Source: Hymenobacter sp. BRD128
GTDB lineage: Bacteria > Bacteroidota > Bacteroidia > Cytophagales > Hymenobacteraceae
Length of the DNA: 64,000 bases
Reading direction: 5' to 3'
Assembly: GCF_013256625.1 (NCBI RefSeq)
Contig: NZ_CP053908.1
Location: 2,542,001 to 2,606,000, forward strand
Position numbers and translations under genes: made by a program. Of this stretch, positions 26,680-34,476 are shown piece by piece. The notes beneath the pieces are model-generated. The model did no database searches and had not been told where the DNA came from. It saw nothing but the letters and a program-made list of their open reading frames with translations. Position 1 is the stretch's first letter, and the number at the start of each line of letters is the position of its first letter.

Positions 26680-26696
26680 TTGTCATGCTGACGAAG
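26680..26696. repeat. partial copy of the TGTCATGCTGA repeat
   Basis: TTGTCATGCTGACGAAG matches the start of the left arm of the repeat at 25055-25160 exactly. It lies seven bases from the ndh stop codon. Confidence 0.7.
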
Positions 26697-26703
26697 GAAA
26701 GTT

Positions 26704-28104
26704 TTAGGCGTTTGGCGCTGGCATCGCTGGCCCGGCGGGCTCCTGAATGGCGGGCGGCGTAGGAGTATATTCGGTGGTGGCCGTGGCGTGCTCGGCCGCC
26801 CGCTTGCCTTTGTCGTCCTTCACATCATGGCGCTTGAAGGGCCGGATAATAAGCCGCAGCGCCTGGTCAGAATTAAAGTAGCTGAAGGCCCAGTCGACCA
26901 GCGCCACCACTTTATTGCGGAAGCCGACCAGCAGAATAAGGTGAATGAACAGCCAGGCTAGCCAGCCCAGAAAGCCCTTGAAGTGCACATCCTTAGGTAA
27001 GTCAACCACCGCTTTATTGCGGCTGATGATGGCCATCACGCCCTTGTTGAGGTAGCTGAATTCCTTGGGCGCCTCCCCCCGGATAATGCGTTGCAGGTTT
27101 TCGGCCAGCAAGTCGGCCTGCTGCTGGGCCACGGGAGCCAGCATGGGCAAGCCCTTGGGCATGTCGGGCGTCACCATGTTAGCCACGTCGCCGATGGCAA
27201 AGATGGTGGGCTGGTCCGGCAGCTGGTTCCACATATTCACCGTAATGCGCTTATTACGGGTCACTAATTCTTCGGGCAGGCCCGGCAGGGCGGCGCCATT
27301 CACGCCGGCGGCCCACACCAGGTTTTCGGTGCGAATAAACTCGGTATCTGAGTAATAGGCCTTGCCATCTTCGAAGCGCTTGATGGCCGTGTTGAGGCGC
27401 ACGAGTACGTCGAGCCCATCCATGTAGCGCTTGGCGTCGTTCTGCGAATCTTTCGACATTGGCCCGAGCAAGGCTGGCCCAGCCTCCACCAGGAAGATTT
27501 GCATCTTCTTCAAATCTAGCTCGGGGTAGTCTTTGGGCAGCACGTGGCGGCGCATTTCGGCCAGCGAGCCGCTGATTTCGACGCCCGTGGGGCCGCCGCC
27601 CACCACCACAATAGTGAGCAGCGCCTGCTGTTTTTCCGGGTCGGTTTCGAGCAGCGCCTGCTCGAAGTTCTGGAAGATGAAGCTGCGCAGATTCAGCGCA
27701 TTCGGGATGCTCTTAATCTGCATCGCATTCTTTTCAATGCTTTCAATCCCAAAAAAATTGGTGAGCGAGCCGGTGGCCAACACCAGATAATCGTAGCGAA
27801 TGTCGCCCACGCTCGTTTGCACGGTGTTAGTGACGGGTATCACACCGCGCACGTCGGCCATGCGGTAGAAGAAATTTTGCTGGCCCGCGAAAATTTTGCG
27901 GATGGGATAGGCAATGCTATCGGCCTCCAGGGCACCGGTGGCTACCTGGTAGAGCAGCGGCTGAAAATTGTGGTAGTTGTTGCGGTCTACCATCACCACC
28001 TGCACGGGCGCGTCGGCCAGCTTCTGGGCTAGCCGCAGGCCGCCAAAACCGCCGCCTACCACCACCACCCGCGGCTGCGCCGAAATTGGAAGGTTCGTAT
28101 CCAT
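26704..28104 (-). CDS. ndh: type II NADH dehydrogenase
   Basis: 466 residues from ATG 28104 (MDTNLPISAQ); the frame is open to 28137, but that stretch contains a hairpin. FAD-binding VVVVGGGFGGLRLAQKL (about 13-28), the NADH-binding VVVGGGPTGVEISGSLAEM (about 165-183), and IFAIGDVANM near the second FAD contact. An amphipathic/hydrophobic C-terminal stretch (FLGWLAWLFIHLILLVGF) would attach it to the inner membrane. It oxidises NADH with quinone without pumping protons, an alternative to complex I whose nuoMN genes lie convergently next door. Confidence 0.92.
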   Translation of the reverse strand: MDTNLPISAQPRVVVVGGGFGGLRLAQKLADAPVQVVMVDRNNYHNFQPLLYQVATGALEADSIAYPIRKIFAGQQNFFYRMADVRGVIPVTNTVQTSVGDIRYDYLVLATGSLTNFFGIESIEKNAMQIKSIPNALNLRSFIFQNFEQALLETDPEKQQALLTIVVVGGGPTGVEISGSLAEMRRHVLPKDYPELDLKKMQIFLVEAGPALLGPMSKDSQNDAKRYMDGLDVLVRLNTAIKRFEDGKAYYSDTEFIRTENLVWAAGVNGAALPGLPEELVTRNKRITVNMWNQLPDQPTIFAIGDVANMVTPDMPKGLPMLAPVAQQQADLLAENLQRIIRGEAPKEFSYLNKGVMAIISRNKAVVDLPKDVHFKGFLGWLAWLFIHLILLVGFRNKVVALVDWAFSYFNSDQALRLIIRPFKRHDVKDDKGKRAAEHATATTEYTPTPPAIQEPAGPAMPAPNA

Positions 28105-28140
28105 CGAAAAAAGCAAAAGGTGGCAATTAACTGCCACCTA
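28105..28140 (-). terminator. hairpin between the 28192 gene and ndh
   Basis: The arms AGGTGGCA and TGCCACCT form a perfect 8-bp stem with a 6-base loop, followed on the minus strand by TTTTGCTTTTTT. It probably ends the upstream gene's transcript. It also lies only 13 bases before the ndh ATG, so an effect on ndh expression is possible. Confidence 0.65.
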
Positions 28141-28191
28141 TACTTTACCTTGAAAACCGGGTTGGGGTTATGCTATTCGGCGAGCTAGCCG

Positions 28192-28866
28192 CTAATAATC
28201 AACGCCTTCTTTCTTCTTAAACTCGCCGTCTTTGACTTGCTTCACCAGCTGCAGCCAGCTGAACGGATTAAGCAAAGGGTTATTGCTGTGCGGATTGGGG
28301 GCAATACCCATGCGCCGGTCTAGGTCGAGTTGCTGCATCGACATCGATTGGCGGTAGTTGGCCGTGGGGCCCATCGGCTGCGAGTTAAAAATTTTGCGCA
28401 TCAGGTCCTCGTTCAGGTTGTCGGCCGCTGCCGAACCGCGCTCGGTGGGCAGGCGCAAGGCCAGAAAGGCCTTTTTAAATTCCTTCTCGGTAGCGTAGGG
28501 AAATACTCGTACTTCGGGCAGCACGGTGGCGTCTTCCTGCAACGTAATAACCACCGAAAAGCTTTGCCGCTGATAATCAGCCGGAATGACAATGGTTTGG
28601 TTGCGGTAGCCCAGCGAGCGAAACACGATGCTATCGCCGGCCAGCACCGGCATCGAAAAGTAGCCGTAGGCGTTGCTCGTGGTGCCACGGCCGGCCTTGG
28701 GCACGTAGACCGAGGCGCCGGGCACGCCCAGCAGGCTGTCGCCGCTCGCCACGATACCCGTGAACTGCACCACCCGGCGCTTGCCCTGGGCCCAGGCTTT
28801 GGGGCTAGCCAGCCACCCGGTCAGCAGTACCAGGCTCAGCAGCAAAAGAAAACGGCGACTGTTCAC
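28192..28866 (-). CDS. exported carboxypeptidase-like regulatory domain protein
   Basis: 224 residues from a GTG at 28866; the frame stays open to 29118, but a signal peptide begins here (VNSRRFLLLLSLVLLTGWLAS...AWAQ). A CarboxypepD_reg-like beta-sandwich (about 32-115; FTGIVASGDSLLGVPGASVYV, GYFSMPVLAGDSIVF) is followed by a charged helical tail ending in FKKKEGVDY. Such stand-alone domains are common in Bacteroidota envelopes and usually lack enzymatic activity. It diverges from the ArsR-type gene at 28972. Function unknown. Confidence 0.75.
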   Translation of the reverse strand: MNSRRFLLLLSLVLLTGWLASPKAWAQGKRRVVQFTGIVASGDSLLGVPGASVYVPKAGRGTTSNAYGYFSMPVLAGDSIVFRSLGYRNQTIVIPADYQRQSFSVVITLQEDATVLPEVRVFPYATEKEFKKAFLALRLPTERGSAAADNLNEDLMRKIFNSQPMGPTANYRQSMSMQQLDLDRRMGIAPNPHSNNPLLNPFSWLQLVKQVKDGEFKKKEGVDY

Positions 28867-28971
28867 GAAGGAGATTGTCAAAAGGATACTGTAACAAATA
28901 TACGAACTTGCCCGCCGTGCCGGTCGTACTTTTGGGGCCGGCCGGGCCGGCTCAGTTAGTCTGAACGGTAG

Positions 28972-29382
28972 ATGCGCGTAAAACATTTCCCGGTTGCATT
29001 CGGGCAGCAGCTTTTTAAGGCCCTCGGCGATGAAAGCCGCGTGCGCATCCTGCACTTGCTGTGGCGCAACCAGGAAATGGTGGTCGGCGACCTGGAGCAA
29101 GTGCTTGACTTTACGCAAACTAAAACGTCGCGCCAGCTAGCCTACCTCAAAAACGCGGGCCTGGTGGGCGTGCGCCGCCTCGACAACTGGATGTTTTATT
29201 TCCTGCGCGACGAAACCGCCGAGCTGCTCCAGCAATTGCTAGGGCTCATGGAGCGCGACCCACAACTCGTGCACGACCAACTGATATACCAAACCCTGTG
29301 GAGCAACCGCGAGCTGGCCGCTTATAAGATTCAGAACCGCCGCTGGCTACCGCCGGCTTCGCCAATCAAGAATTTTGAATGA
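28972..29382 (+). CDS. ArsR-family winged-helix repressor
   Basis: 136 residues. Winged helix: FKALGDESRVRILHLLWRN (about 15-33), recognition helix TKTSRQLAYLKNAGLVGVRR (about 49-68) and a beta wing (WMFYFLRDET). No cluster of metal-binding cysteines is present (no ELCVCDL motif), so it may sense a non-metal ligand or redox state. It could regulate the divergent exported protein at 28192-28866 or itself. It is followed after 56 bases by the ferredoxin-like gene. Confidence 0.82.
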   Translation: MRVKHFPVAFGQQLFKALGDESRVRILHLLWRNQEMVVGDLEQVLDFTQTKTSRQLAYLKNAGLVGVRRLDNWMFYFLRDETAELLQQLLGLMERDPQLVHDQLIYQTLWSNRELAAYKIQNRRWLPPASPIKNFE

Positions 29383-29438
29383 GGAATTCAGAATTGTCGT
29401 TCGCTTGATTCCTAGTTCATTATTCCAACCTAAATTTT

Positions 29439-29758
29439 ATGCCCGAGCGCCGCGTTTTCGTTTGCACCAACCAAAAGTCCGGCATCGGTGAGGATGTCGC
29501 TAAAGCTCTCAAGAAAGAGCTTAAAGCTCAAGGCGTTAAATCAATTGTTTTCGGGGGCAAAAGGTGCATACCCGCATCCAGACCTGCAATTGCCTCGACT
29601 TGTGCAAGCACTGCAAAAAGGGCAGCGGGGCCGCCCTGATAGTGTACCCGGAAGGTATTTATTACGGCGACGCGCGGCCCAAAGACGCCGAGCGCCTCGT
29701 GCAGTCGCTAGCTACCGGCCACCCCGTCACCGATTTGCTCCTCGACCCCGAAAAATAG
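29439..29758 (+). pseudogene. thioredoxin-like [2Fe-2S] ferredoxin family protein, frameshifted
   Basis: Two overlapping frames make one protein: the first gives MPERRVFVCTNQKSGIGEDV...VFGGK, the second continues HTRIQTCNCLDLCKHCKKGSG to LLLDPEK. The four cysteines (VCTN, then TCNC...C) match the cluster ligands of the thioredoxin-fold [2Fe-2S] family. One extra base in the G5 (29553-29557) or A4 (29559-29562) run restores about 106 residues reading through K-V-H-T. The family carries electrons; partners are unknown. It overlaps no neighbour and precedes yjjG by 15 bases. Confidence 0.8.
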
Positions 29759-29773
29759 GGTTGCCTGTTCCGT

Positions 29774-30472
29774 ATGAAAACTTACCGCCACCTGTTTTTT
29801 GACCTCGACCACACGCTTTGGGACTTTGAAACCAACGCGAACGAAACACTTGCTCAGCTTTTTAGCGACTACAACCTGGCGCGCCACGGCCTCTTCACGT
29901 TCACTGAGTTTAGCCAGCGCTACAGCGAGATAAACCACGCGCTGTGGCGCCTCTATCAAAGCAACAAGGTGACGCAGAAGCAATTGCGCGAGGTGCGCTT
30001 CGTGCGCACGCTCACCCGGCTAGGGGTGGCCGAGGCCGACGTGCCCACCGATATCTCGGCACGCTTCACCGAGATTTTGCCACGCAAGGCGGCCGTGTTT
30101 CCGCACACCCACGAGGTGCTTACTTACTTAAAAAATAAGGGCTATTTGCTGCACCTCATCACGAATGGCTTTGAGGATGTGCAGCATATCAAGCTGAATT
30201 CTTCTAGCTTAACGCCTTATTTTGACGAGGTTATTACTTCCGAGCACAGCGGCTTTTTGAAGCCCGACCCGCGCATGTTTGCCCACGCGCTGGCCCGCAC
30301 CCGCGCCACCGCCGCCGAAAGCCTGATGATAGGCGACAACCTCGAATGCGACGTGCTGGGGGCCTACAACGCCGGCATCGACCAGGTGTATTTCAACCCC
30401 GACAAGCGCCGGCATTTTGCCCAGATAACCTATGAAATCAGTAGCCTAGCCGAGCTGCGCGACTTTCTCTAA
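29774..30472 (+). CDS. yjjG: YjjG-type noncanonical pyrimidine nucleotidase (HAD superfamily)
   Basis: 232 residues with all HAD motifs: FFDLDHTLWDF (motif I, nucleophile D10), ITNGF (motif II), LKPDPRMF (motif III Lys) and MIGDNLECDVLGA (motif IV). The helical cap between motifs I and II and the LWDFE sequence fit YjjG. It dephosphorylates pyrimidine nucleotides such as 5-substituted dUMP, limiting their entry into DNA. It acts in the cytoplasm. It follows the ferredoxin-like gene by 15 bases and may be co-transcribed. Confidence 0.85.
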   Translation: MKTYRHLFFDLDHTLWDFETNANETLAQLFSDYNLARHGLFTFTEFSQRYSEINHALWRLYQSNKVTQKQLREVRFVRTLTRLGVAEADVPTDISARFTEILPRKAAVFPHTHEVLTYLKNKGYLLHLITNGFEDVQHIKLNSSSLTPYFDEVITSEHSGFLKPDPRMFAHALARTRATAAESLMIGDNLECDVLGAYNAGIDQVYFNPDKRRHFAQITYEISSLAELRDFL

Positions 30473-30531
30473 CTTTCTTTCCCACCCCATTTTTCACCGC
30501 AAACTGCCAGTTTTCGCTGGCTGCTATTCTC

Positions 30532-32199
30532 ATGTCCAACGCCTTTTTCCGCGTCCCTACTCCTATCAATGAGCCTGTAAAAGGCTATGCGCCCGGCTCG
30601 CCCGAGCGCGTCGAGCTGGTTAAAGAACTGAAGCGCATCAAGCAGGTTGAGCGCGATATTCCGATGCACATCGGCGGCCAGGAAGTGCGCACCGGCCGCA
30701 CGCTGCCGCTAGCCCCGCCCCACGACCACAAGCACGTGCTGGGCCACTTCCACGAAGGCGATGCTAGCCACGTAACCCAGGCCATCGACGCCGCGCTGGC
30801 CGCCCGCCACGCCTGGGCTAGCCTGCCCTGGGAAGAGCGCGCCGCCGTCTTTTTGAAGGCCGCCGAGCTGTTGGCCGGGCCCTACCGCGCCCGCCTCAAC
30901 GCGGCTACCATGCTGGGCCAGAGCAAGAACGCTTTTCAAGCGGAAATTGACGCGGCTTGTGAACTGATTGACTTTCTGCGCTTCAACGTACATTTTGCCC
31001 AGGAAATCTACCGCCAGCAGCCCGAGTCAGCCCCCGGCATGTGGAACCGCCTGGAGCACCGCCCGCTCGAAGGCTTCGTATTTGCGCTCACGCCGTTCAA
31101 CTTCACCTCCATCGCCGCCAATCTGCCGGTGTCGGCCGCGCTTATGGGCAACGTGACGGTGTGGAAGCCCGCCTACCCGCAAATTTATTCGGCTCAGGTG
31201 CTGATGGAGCTGTTCATCGAAGCTGGCGTGCCGGCCGGCGTCATCAACCTCATTTACGTGGATGGCCCGGTGGCCGGCGACGTGATTTTCAAGCACCGCG
31301 ACTTCGCGGGTATTCACTTCACGGGCTCGACCAAGGTGTTTCAGACCATCTGGGGCGAAATCGGGCAGAATATCCACCGCTACAAGTCGTACCCGCGCAT
31401 TGTGGGCGAAACCGGCGGCAAAGATTTCATTCTGGCCCACCCCTCGGCCCACGCCAAGGCTGTGGCTACCGGCATTTCGCGCGGCGCCTTCGAGTACCAG
31501 GGCCAGAAGTGCTCGGCCGCCTCGCGCGTATACCTGCCGTCCAACCTGGCCGAGGAAATTCTGGGCTACGTGAAGCAGGACGTGGAGTCGATGAAAATGG
31601 GTGATGTTGAAGACTTTACCAACTTTATTAACGCCGTCATTACCGAAGCCAGCTTCGATAAGCTAGCCAGGTTTATTGACGAGGCCAAGGCTAGCCCGGA
31701 CGCCGAAATCGTAGTCGGCGGCCACCACGACAAGTCGAAGGGTTACTTCGTGCAGCCCACCGTTATCCGGGCCAAAGACCCTAAGTACGTGACCATGTGC
31801 GAGGAGCTGTTTGGCCCCGTCGTGACGGTGTATGTGTACGACGAGCACGAGTTTGAGCAGACGCTGGAACTCGTGGATTCGACCTCGCCCTACGCCCTCA
31901 CCGGCGCCATTTTCTCGCAAGACCGCTACGCCATCGACCTGGCTACCAAGAAGCTGGCGAACGCGGCCGGCAACTTCTACATCAACGACAAGCCGACCGG
32001 TGCCGTGGTGGGCCAGCAGCCCTTCGGCGGCGCCCGCGCCTCGGGCACCAACGACAAGGCCGGCTCGCTGCTCAACCTGCAGCGCTGGGTGTCGCCGCGC
32101 GCCATCAAGGAAACGTTTAACCCGCCCGTGGAGTATCCCTATCCATTCATGGGCGCCACGCCCAAGGAAGATTTGAACCTCGATAAGGGCGGATTTTAG
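30532..32199 (+). CDS. pruA: 1-pyrroline-5-carboxylate dehydrogenase
   Basis: 555 residues, the monofunctional P5C dehydrogenase layout. The catalytic Cys lies in FEYQGQKCSAASR (C327), the general base Glu in VGETGGKDF (E293), and FALTPFNFTS (about 186) and PFGGARASGTNDKAG (about 500-515) line the NAD and substrate sites. It oxidises glutamate semialdehyde to glutamate with NAD+, the second step of proline (and part of arginine) breakdown. No proline dehydrogenase is nearby, so the two steps are unlinked here. A strong terminator follows. Confidence 0.95.
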   Translation: MSNAFFRVPTPINEPVKGYAPGSPERVELVKELKRIKQVERDIPMHIGGQEVRTGRTLPLAPPHDHKHVLGHFHEGDASHVTQAIDAALAARHAWASLPWEERAAVFLKAAELLAGPYRARLNAATMLGQSKNAFQAEIDAACELIDFLRFNVHFAQEIYRQQPESAPGMWNRLEHRPLEGFVFALTPFNFTSIAANLPVSAALMGNVTVWKPAYPQIYSAQVLMELFIEAGVPAGVINLIYVDGPVAGDVIFKHRDFAGIHFTGSTKVFQTIWGEIGQNIHRYKSYPRIVGETGGKDFILAHPSAHAKAVATGISRGAFEYQGQKCSAASRVYLPSNLAEEILGYVKQDVESMKMGDVEDFTNFINAVITEASFDKLARFIDEAKASPDAEIVVGGHHDKSKGYFVQPTVIRAKDPKYVTMCEELFGPVVTVYVYDEHEFEQTLELVDSTSPYALTGAIFSQDRYAIDLATKKLANAAGNFYINDKPTGAVVGQQPFGGARASGTNDKAGSLLNLQRWVSPRAIKETFNPPVEYPYPFMGATPKEDLNLDKGGF

Positions 32200-32265
32200 G
32201 CCTTGAGCCAAAAATGGCGCGGGGCGCAAACAAAACCGCTAGCCCCCAACTTATATCGCCGTCGG

Positions 32266-32310
32266 AACCAACGGGCGGCTCCTCTGACGAGGGGCCGCCC
32301 GTTGGTTTTC
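32266..32310 (+). terminator. intrinsic terminator after pruA
   Basis: AACCAACGGGCGGC and GCCGCCCGTTGGTT arms form a 14-bp stem around a short loop, then TTTTC. It separates pruA from the sulfur operon. Confidence 0.85.
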
Positions 32311-32328
32311 AACGGTTTGTTCAGAAGT

Positions 32329-32360
32329 TTGGAATTTTAAAAATTCCGGCTCTACCTTTG
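32329..32360 (+). promoter_or_regulatory. promoter of the sulfur-assimilation operon
   Basis: TTG at 32329-32331, a 21-base spacer, then TACCTTTG at 32353-32360, matching the Bacteroidota sigma consensus TTG/TAnnTTTG. Transcription should begin about 32366, just before the riboswitch. Confidence 0.8.
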
Positions 32361-32390
32361 TGTCATCAATTCCTCTTGCCAGAAGGATTG

Positions 32391-32484
32391 TTTTTATACA
32401 GAGGCGTGGAGAGACAGGCTCGATGAAACGCCGGCAACCCCCAGCTACTTGCTGGAACGGTGCCAAGTCCTGACCATATAAAAA
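32391..32484 (+). promoter_or_regulatory. SAM-I (S-box) riboswitch
   Basis: Outer stem P1 is TTTTTATA (32391-32398) with TATAAAAA (32477-32484). Between them are the S-box hallmarks: GTGGAGAGACAGGCTCGATG, GAAACGCCGGCAACC, a P3 hairpin CCAGC/GCTGG, and GGTGCCAAGTCC. Binding of S-adenosylmethionine is expected to turn the downstream cys operon off. No terminator directly follows P1, so the switching mechanism is not visible. Confidence 0.85.
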
Positions 32485-32761
32485 CAAGTTGCCGTGCGCT
32501 GCTCAACTACCCTCCGCTTTACGACCACCTCGCTTGCTGCTCTACAGCATGGGTGTTGTTGTACGTGCTGCCCCTGCCGAATGCGCACGGGAGCGATGCG
32601 GAGCTGCTAGCGTTTAGCAACGTCTTATCAGCTGGCCGGCTACCTCTCCGTTCGGGTTAGCGCTGCTCCCTGGGCCTTCGCGGGCCTACCTGGAGCGCCC
32701 CCGCGTGTCGGCACCTTTTTTCGGCGGCTTGCTGGCCGCGAAAAACTTCTTCCCTTTCAAC
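32485..32761 (+). other. long 5' leader of the cys operon after the riboswitch
   Basis: 277 bases without a convincing gene. A GC-rich imperfect hairpin lies at about 32664-32696 (GCTCC...GGGCC with GGCC...GGAGC), and a T6 run follows at about 32716, a gap of some 20 bases. This could be the riboswitch's expression platform. A 66-codon frame at 32460-32660 overlaps the aptamer and has no protein-like features. Confidence 0.45.
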
Positions 32762-33517
32762 ATGGATAGTACACTTGCGGCCCAGGTCAATGACCTGCGC
32801 CAGGAACTGGCCGGGCTTTCCGCGCTGGAAATTATACGGGCTGTCACCCAGCGTTTCCCAGGCAAGGTTGCCTTTTCGACTTCGTTTGGCATTGAAGACC
32901 AGGCGCTGAGCCACCTCATTTTTACCAATGAGCTGCCCGTGCGCGTATTCACGCTCGACACCGGCCGCAACTTTCAGGAAACGTATTCAACCTGGAATAA
33001 GACGCTGCTCCGCTACGGCCAGCCCATCGAAGCCTTCGCCCCGCTGGCGGCCAGTGTCGAAGCCCTGGTGACGCAGAAAGGCCCTAACAGCTTCTACGAG
33101 AGCATCGACAATCGCAAGGAGTGCTGCTATATCCGCAAGGTGGAGCCACTGGCCAGGGCCCTGGCCGGCACGCACATCTGGCTTACCGGCATCCGGGCCG
33201 AGCAGTCGGCCAACCGCCAGCACATGCACGCCGTGGAGTGGGATGCCGGCCACCAGCTCATTAAAGTGCACCCCCTTTTTGAGTGGACCTGGGCCGACAC
33301 GGTAGCCTTTACGCAGCAGCACGGCGTGCCCGTGAATCCGCTGCACCAGCAGGGCTTTGTAAGCATTGGCTGCGCGCCGTGCACCAGGGCCATCAAGCCG
33401 GGCGAGGACTTCCGGGCCGGCCGCTGGTGGTGGGAAAACGCCGACGCCAAGGAGTGCGGCCTGCACACCACTGCCCACCAAGGCCTCGACCCGGTGGTGG
33501 AGGAATTACCCCGCTAG
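32762..33517 (+). CDS. cysH: adenylylsulfate (APS/PAPS) reductase
   Basis: 251 residues; ATG 32762 starts MDSTLAAQVNDLRQEL. PP-loop reductase core (FSTSFGIEDQ; VRVFTLDTGRNFQET). The iron-sulfur cysteines KECCYIRK (about 119-126) and GCAPCTR (about 203-209) are present; this CC...CxxC set binds [4Fe-4S] and marks enzymes using APS directly. The final catalytic cysteine lies in KECGLH. It reduces activated sulfate to sulfite with thioredoxin, in the cytoplasm. There is no cysC-type APS kinase in the operon, which agrees with APS as substrate. First gene under the riboswitch. Confidence 0.93.
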   Translation: MDSTLAAQVNDLRQELAGLSALEIIRAVTQRFPGKVAFSTSFGIEDQALSHLIFTNELPVRVFTLDTGRNFQETYSTWNKTLLRYGQPIEAFAPLAASVEALVTQKGPNSFYESIDNRKECCYIRKVEPLARALAGTHIWLTGIRAEQSANRQHMHAVEWDAGHQLIKVHPLFEWTWADTVAFTQQHGVPVNPLHQQGFVSIGCAPCTRAIKPGEDFRAGRWWWENADAKECGLHTTAHQGLDPVVEELPR

Positions 33518-33555
33518 CCCCTACCGCTTACTAAACACCAATTTATTCATTACCA

Positions 33556-34452
33556 ATGGATTACTTAGATAGGCTAGAAGCCGAGGCTATTCATATTTTG
33601 CGCGAGGTGGCCGGCCAGTTTGAGCGGCCTGCGCTGTTGTTCTCGGGCGGCAAAGACTCAATCGCCCTCACGCGGCTGGCCGAAAAGGCGTTTCGGCCGG
33701 GCAAGTTTCCCTTCCCGCTCGTGCACATCGACACGGGCCACAACTTCCAGGAAATTATTGATTACCGCGATAAGCTGGCCGCTTCGTTGGGCGAGAAGCT
33801 GATTGTGCGCAAGGTAGAGGATACCATTCGGGAGCGTGGCCTGCGCGAGCCGGGCGGTAAATTTCCTAGCCGCAACCCCTTGCAAACTTATACCTTGCTC
33901 GATGTTATTGAGGAGTTTGAGTTTGACGCCTGCATCGGGGGCGCGCGACGCGACGAGGAGAAGGCCCGCGCCAAGGAGCGCATTTTTTCGGTGCGCGACG
34001 ACTTTGGCCAGTGGGACCCCAAGCGCCAGCGCCCCGAGTTGTGGAACATCTACAACGGCCGCATTCAGAAGGGCGAAAATGTGCGCGTGTTCCCCATTTC
34101 TAACTGGACCGAGCTCGACGTGTGGAATTACATCCAGCGCGAAAAAATCGAGCTGCCCGAAATCTATTTCTCGCACGAGCGCCAGTGCGTAGTGCTGCCC
34201 AGCGGCCAGCTGCTAGGCCTGAGCGAGCACCTCAACCTCGACGACACCGACGAAATCGTGAGCCGCCGCGTGCGCTTCCGCACCGTGGGCGACTCGACCT
34301 GCACGGCCGCCGTGGAAAGCGACGCCCACTCGATTGACGACATCATCCAGGATTTGCTGCTGGCCAAGGTGAGCGAGCGCGGCGCCACGCGCCTCGACGA
34401 CAACCTCTCCGAAACCGGCATGGAGGACCGCAAGCGCAACGGGTATTTCTAA
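33556..34452 (+). CDS. cysD: sulfate adenylyltransferase subunit 2
   Basis: 298 residues, the usual CysD length. PP-loop ATP pyrophosphatase motif FSGGKDSIAL (about 29-38), VHIDTGHNFQE, CIGGARRDEEKARAKERIFS, WNIYNGR and the C-terminal NLSETGMEDRKRNGYF are all conserved. With CysN it joins sulfate and ATP to APS, the reaction being driven by GTP hydrolysis. It starts 38 bases after cysH, and cysN follows after 24 bases. Confidence 0.97.
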   Translation: MDYLDRLEAEAIHILREVAGQFERPALLFSGGKDSIALTRLAEKAFRPGKFPFPLVHIDTGHNFQEIIDYRDKLAASLGEKLIVRKVEDTIRERGLREPGGKFPSRNPLQTYTLLDVIEEFEFDACIGGARRDEEKARAKERIFSVRDDFGQWDPKRQRPELWNIYNGRIQKGENVRVFPISNWTELDVWNYIQREKIELPEIYFSHERQCVVLPSGQLLGLSEHLNLDDTDEIVSRRVRFRTVGDSTCTAAVESDAHSIDDIIQDLLLAKVSERGATRLDDNLSETGMEDRKRNGYF

Positions 34453-34476
34453 GCTAATTTATTAAGTAATAAGACA

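Noticed and set aside
32460..32660. 66-codon frame in the cys leader as a possible leader peptide
   Set aside because: It begins inside the riboswitch, lacks regulatory codon runs and ends without coupling to cysH.
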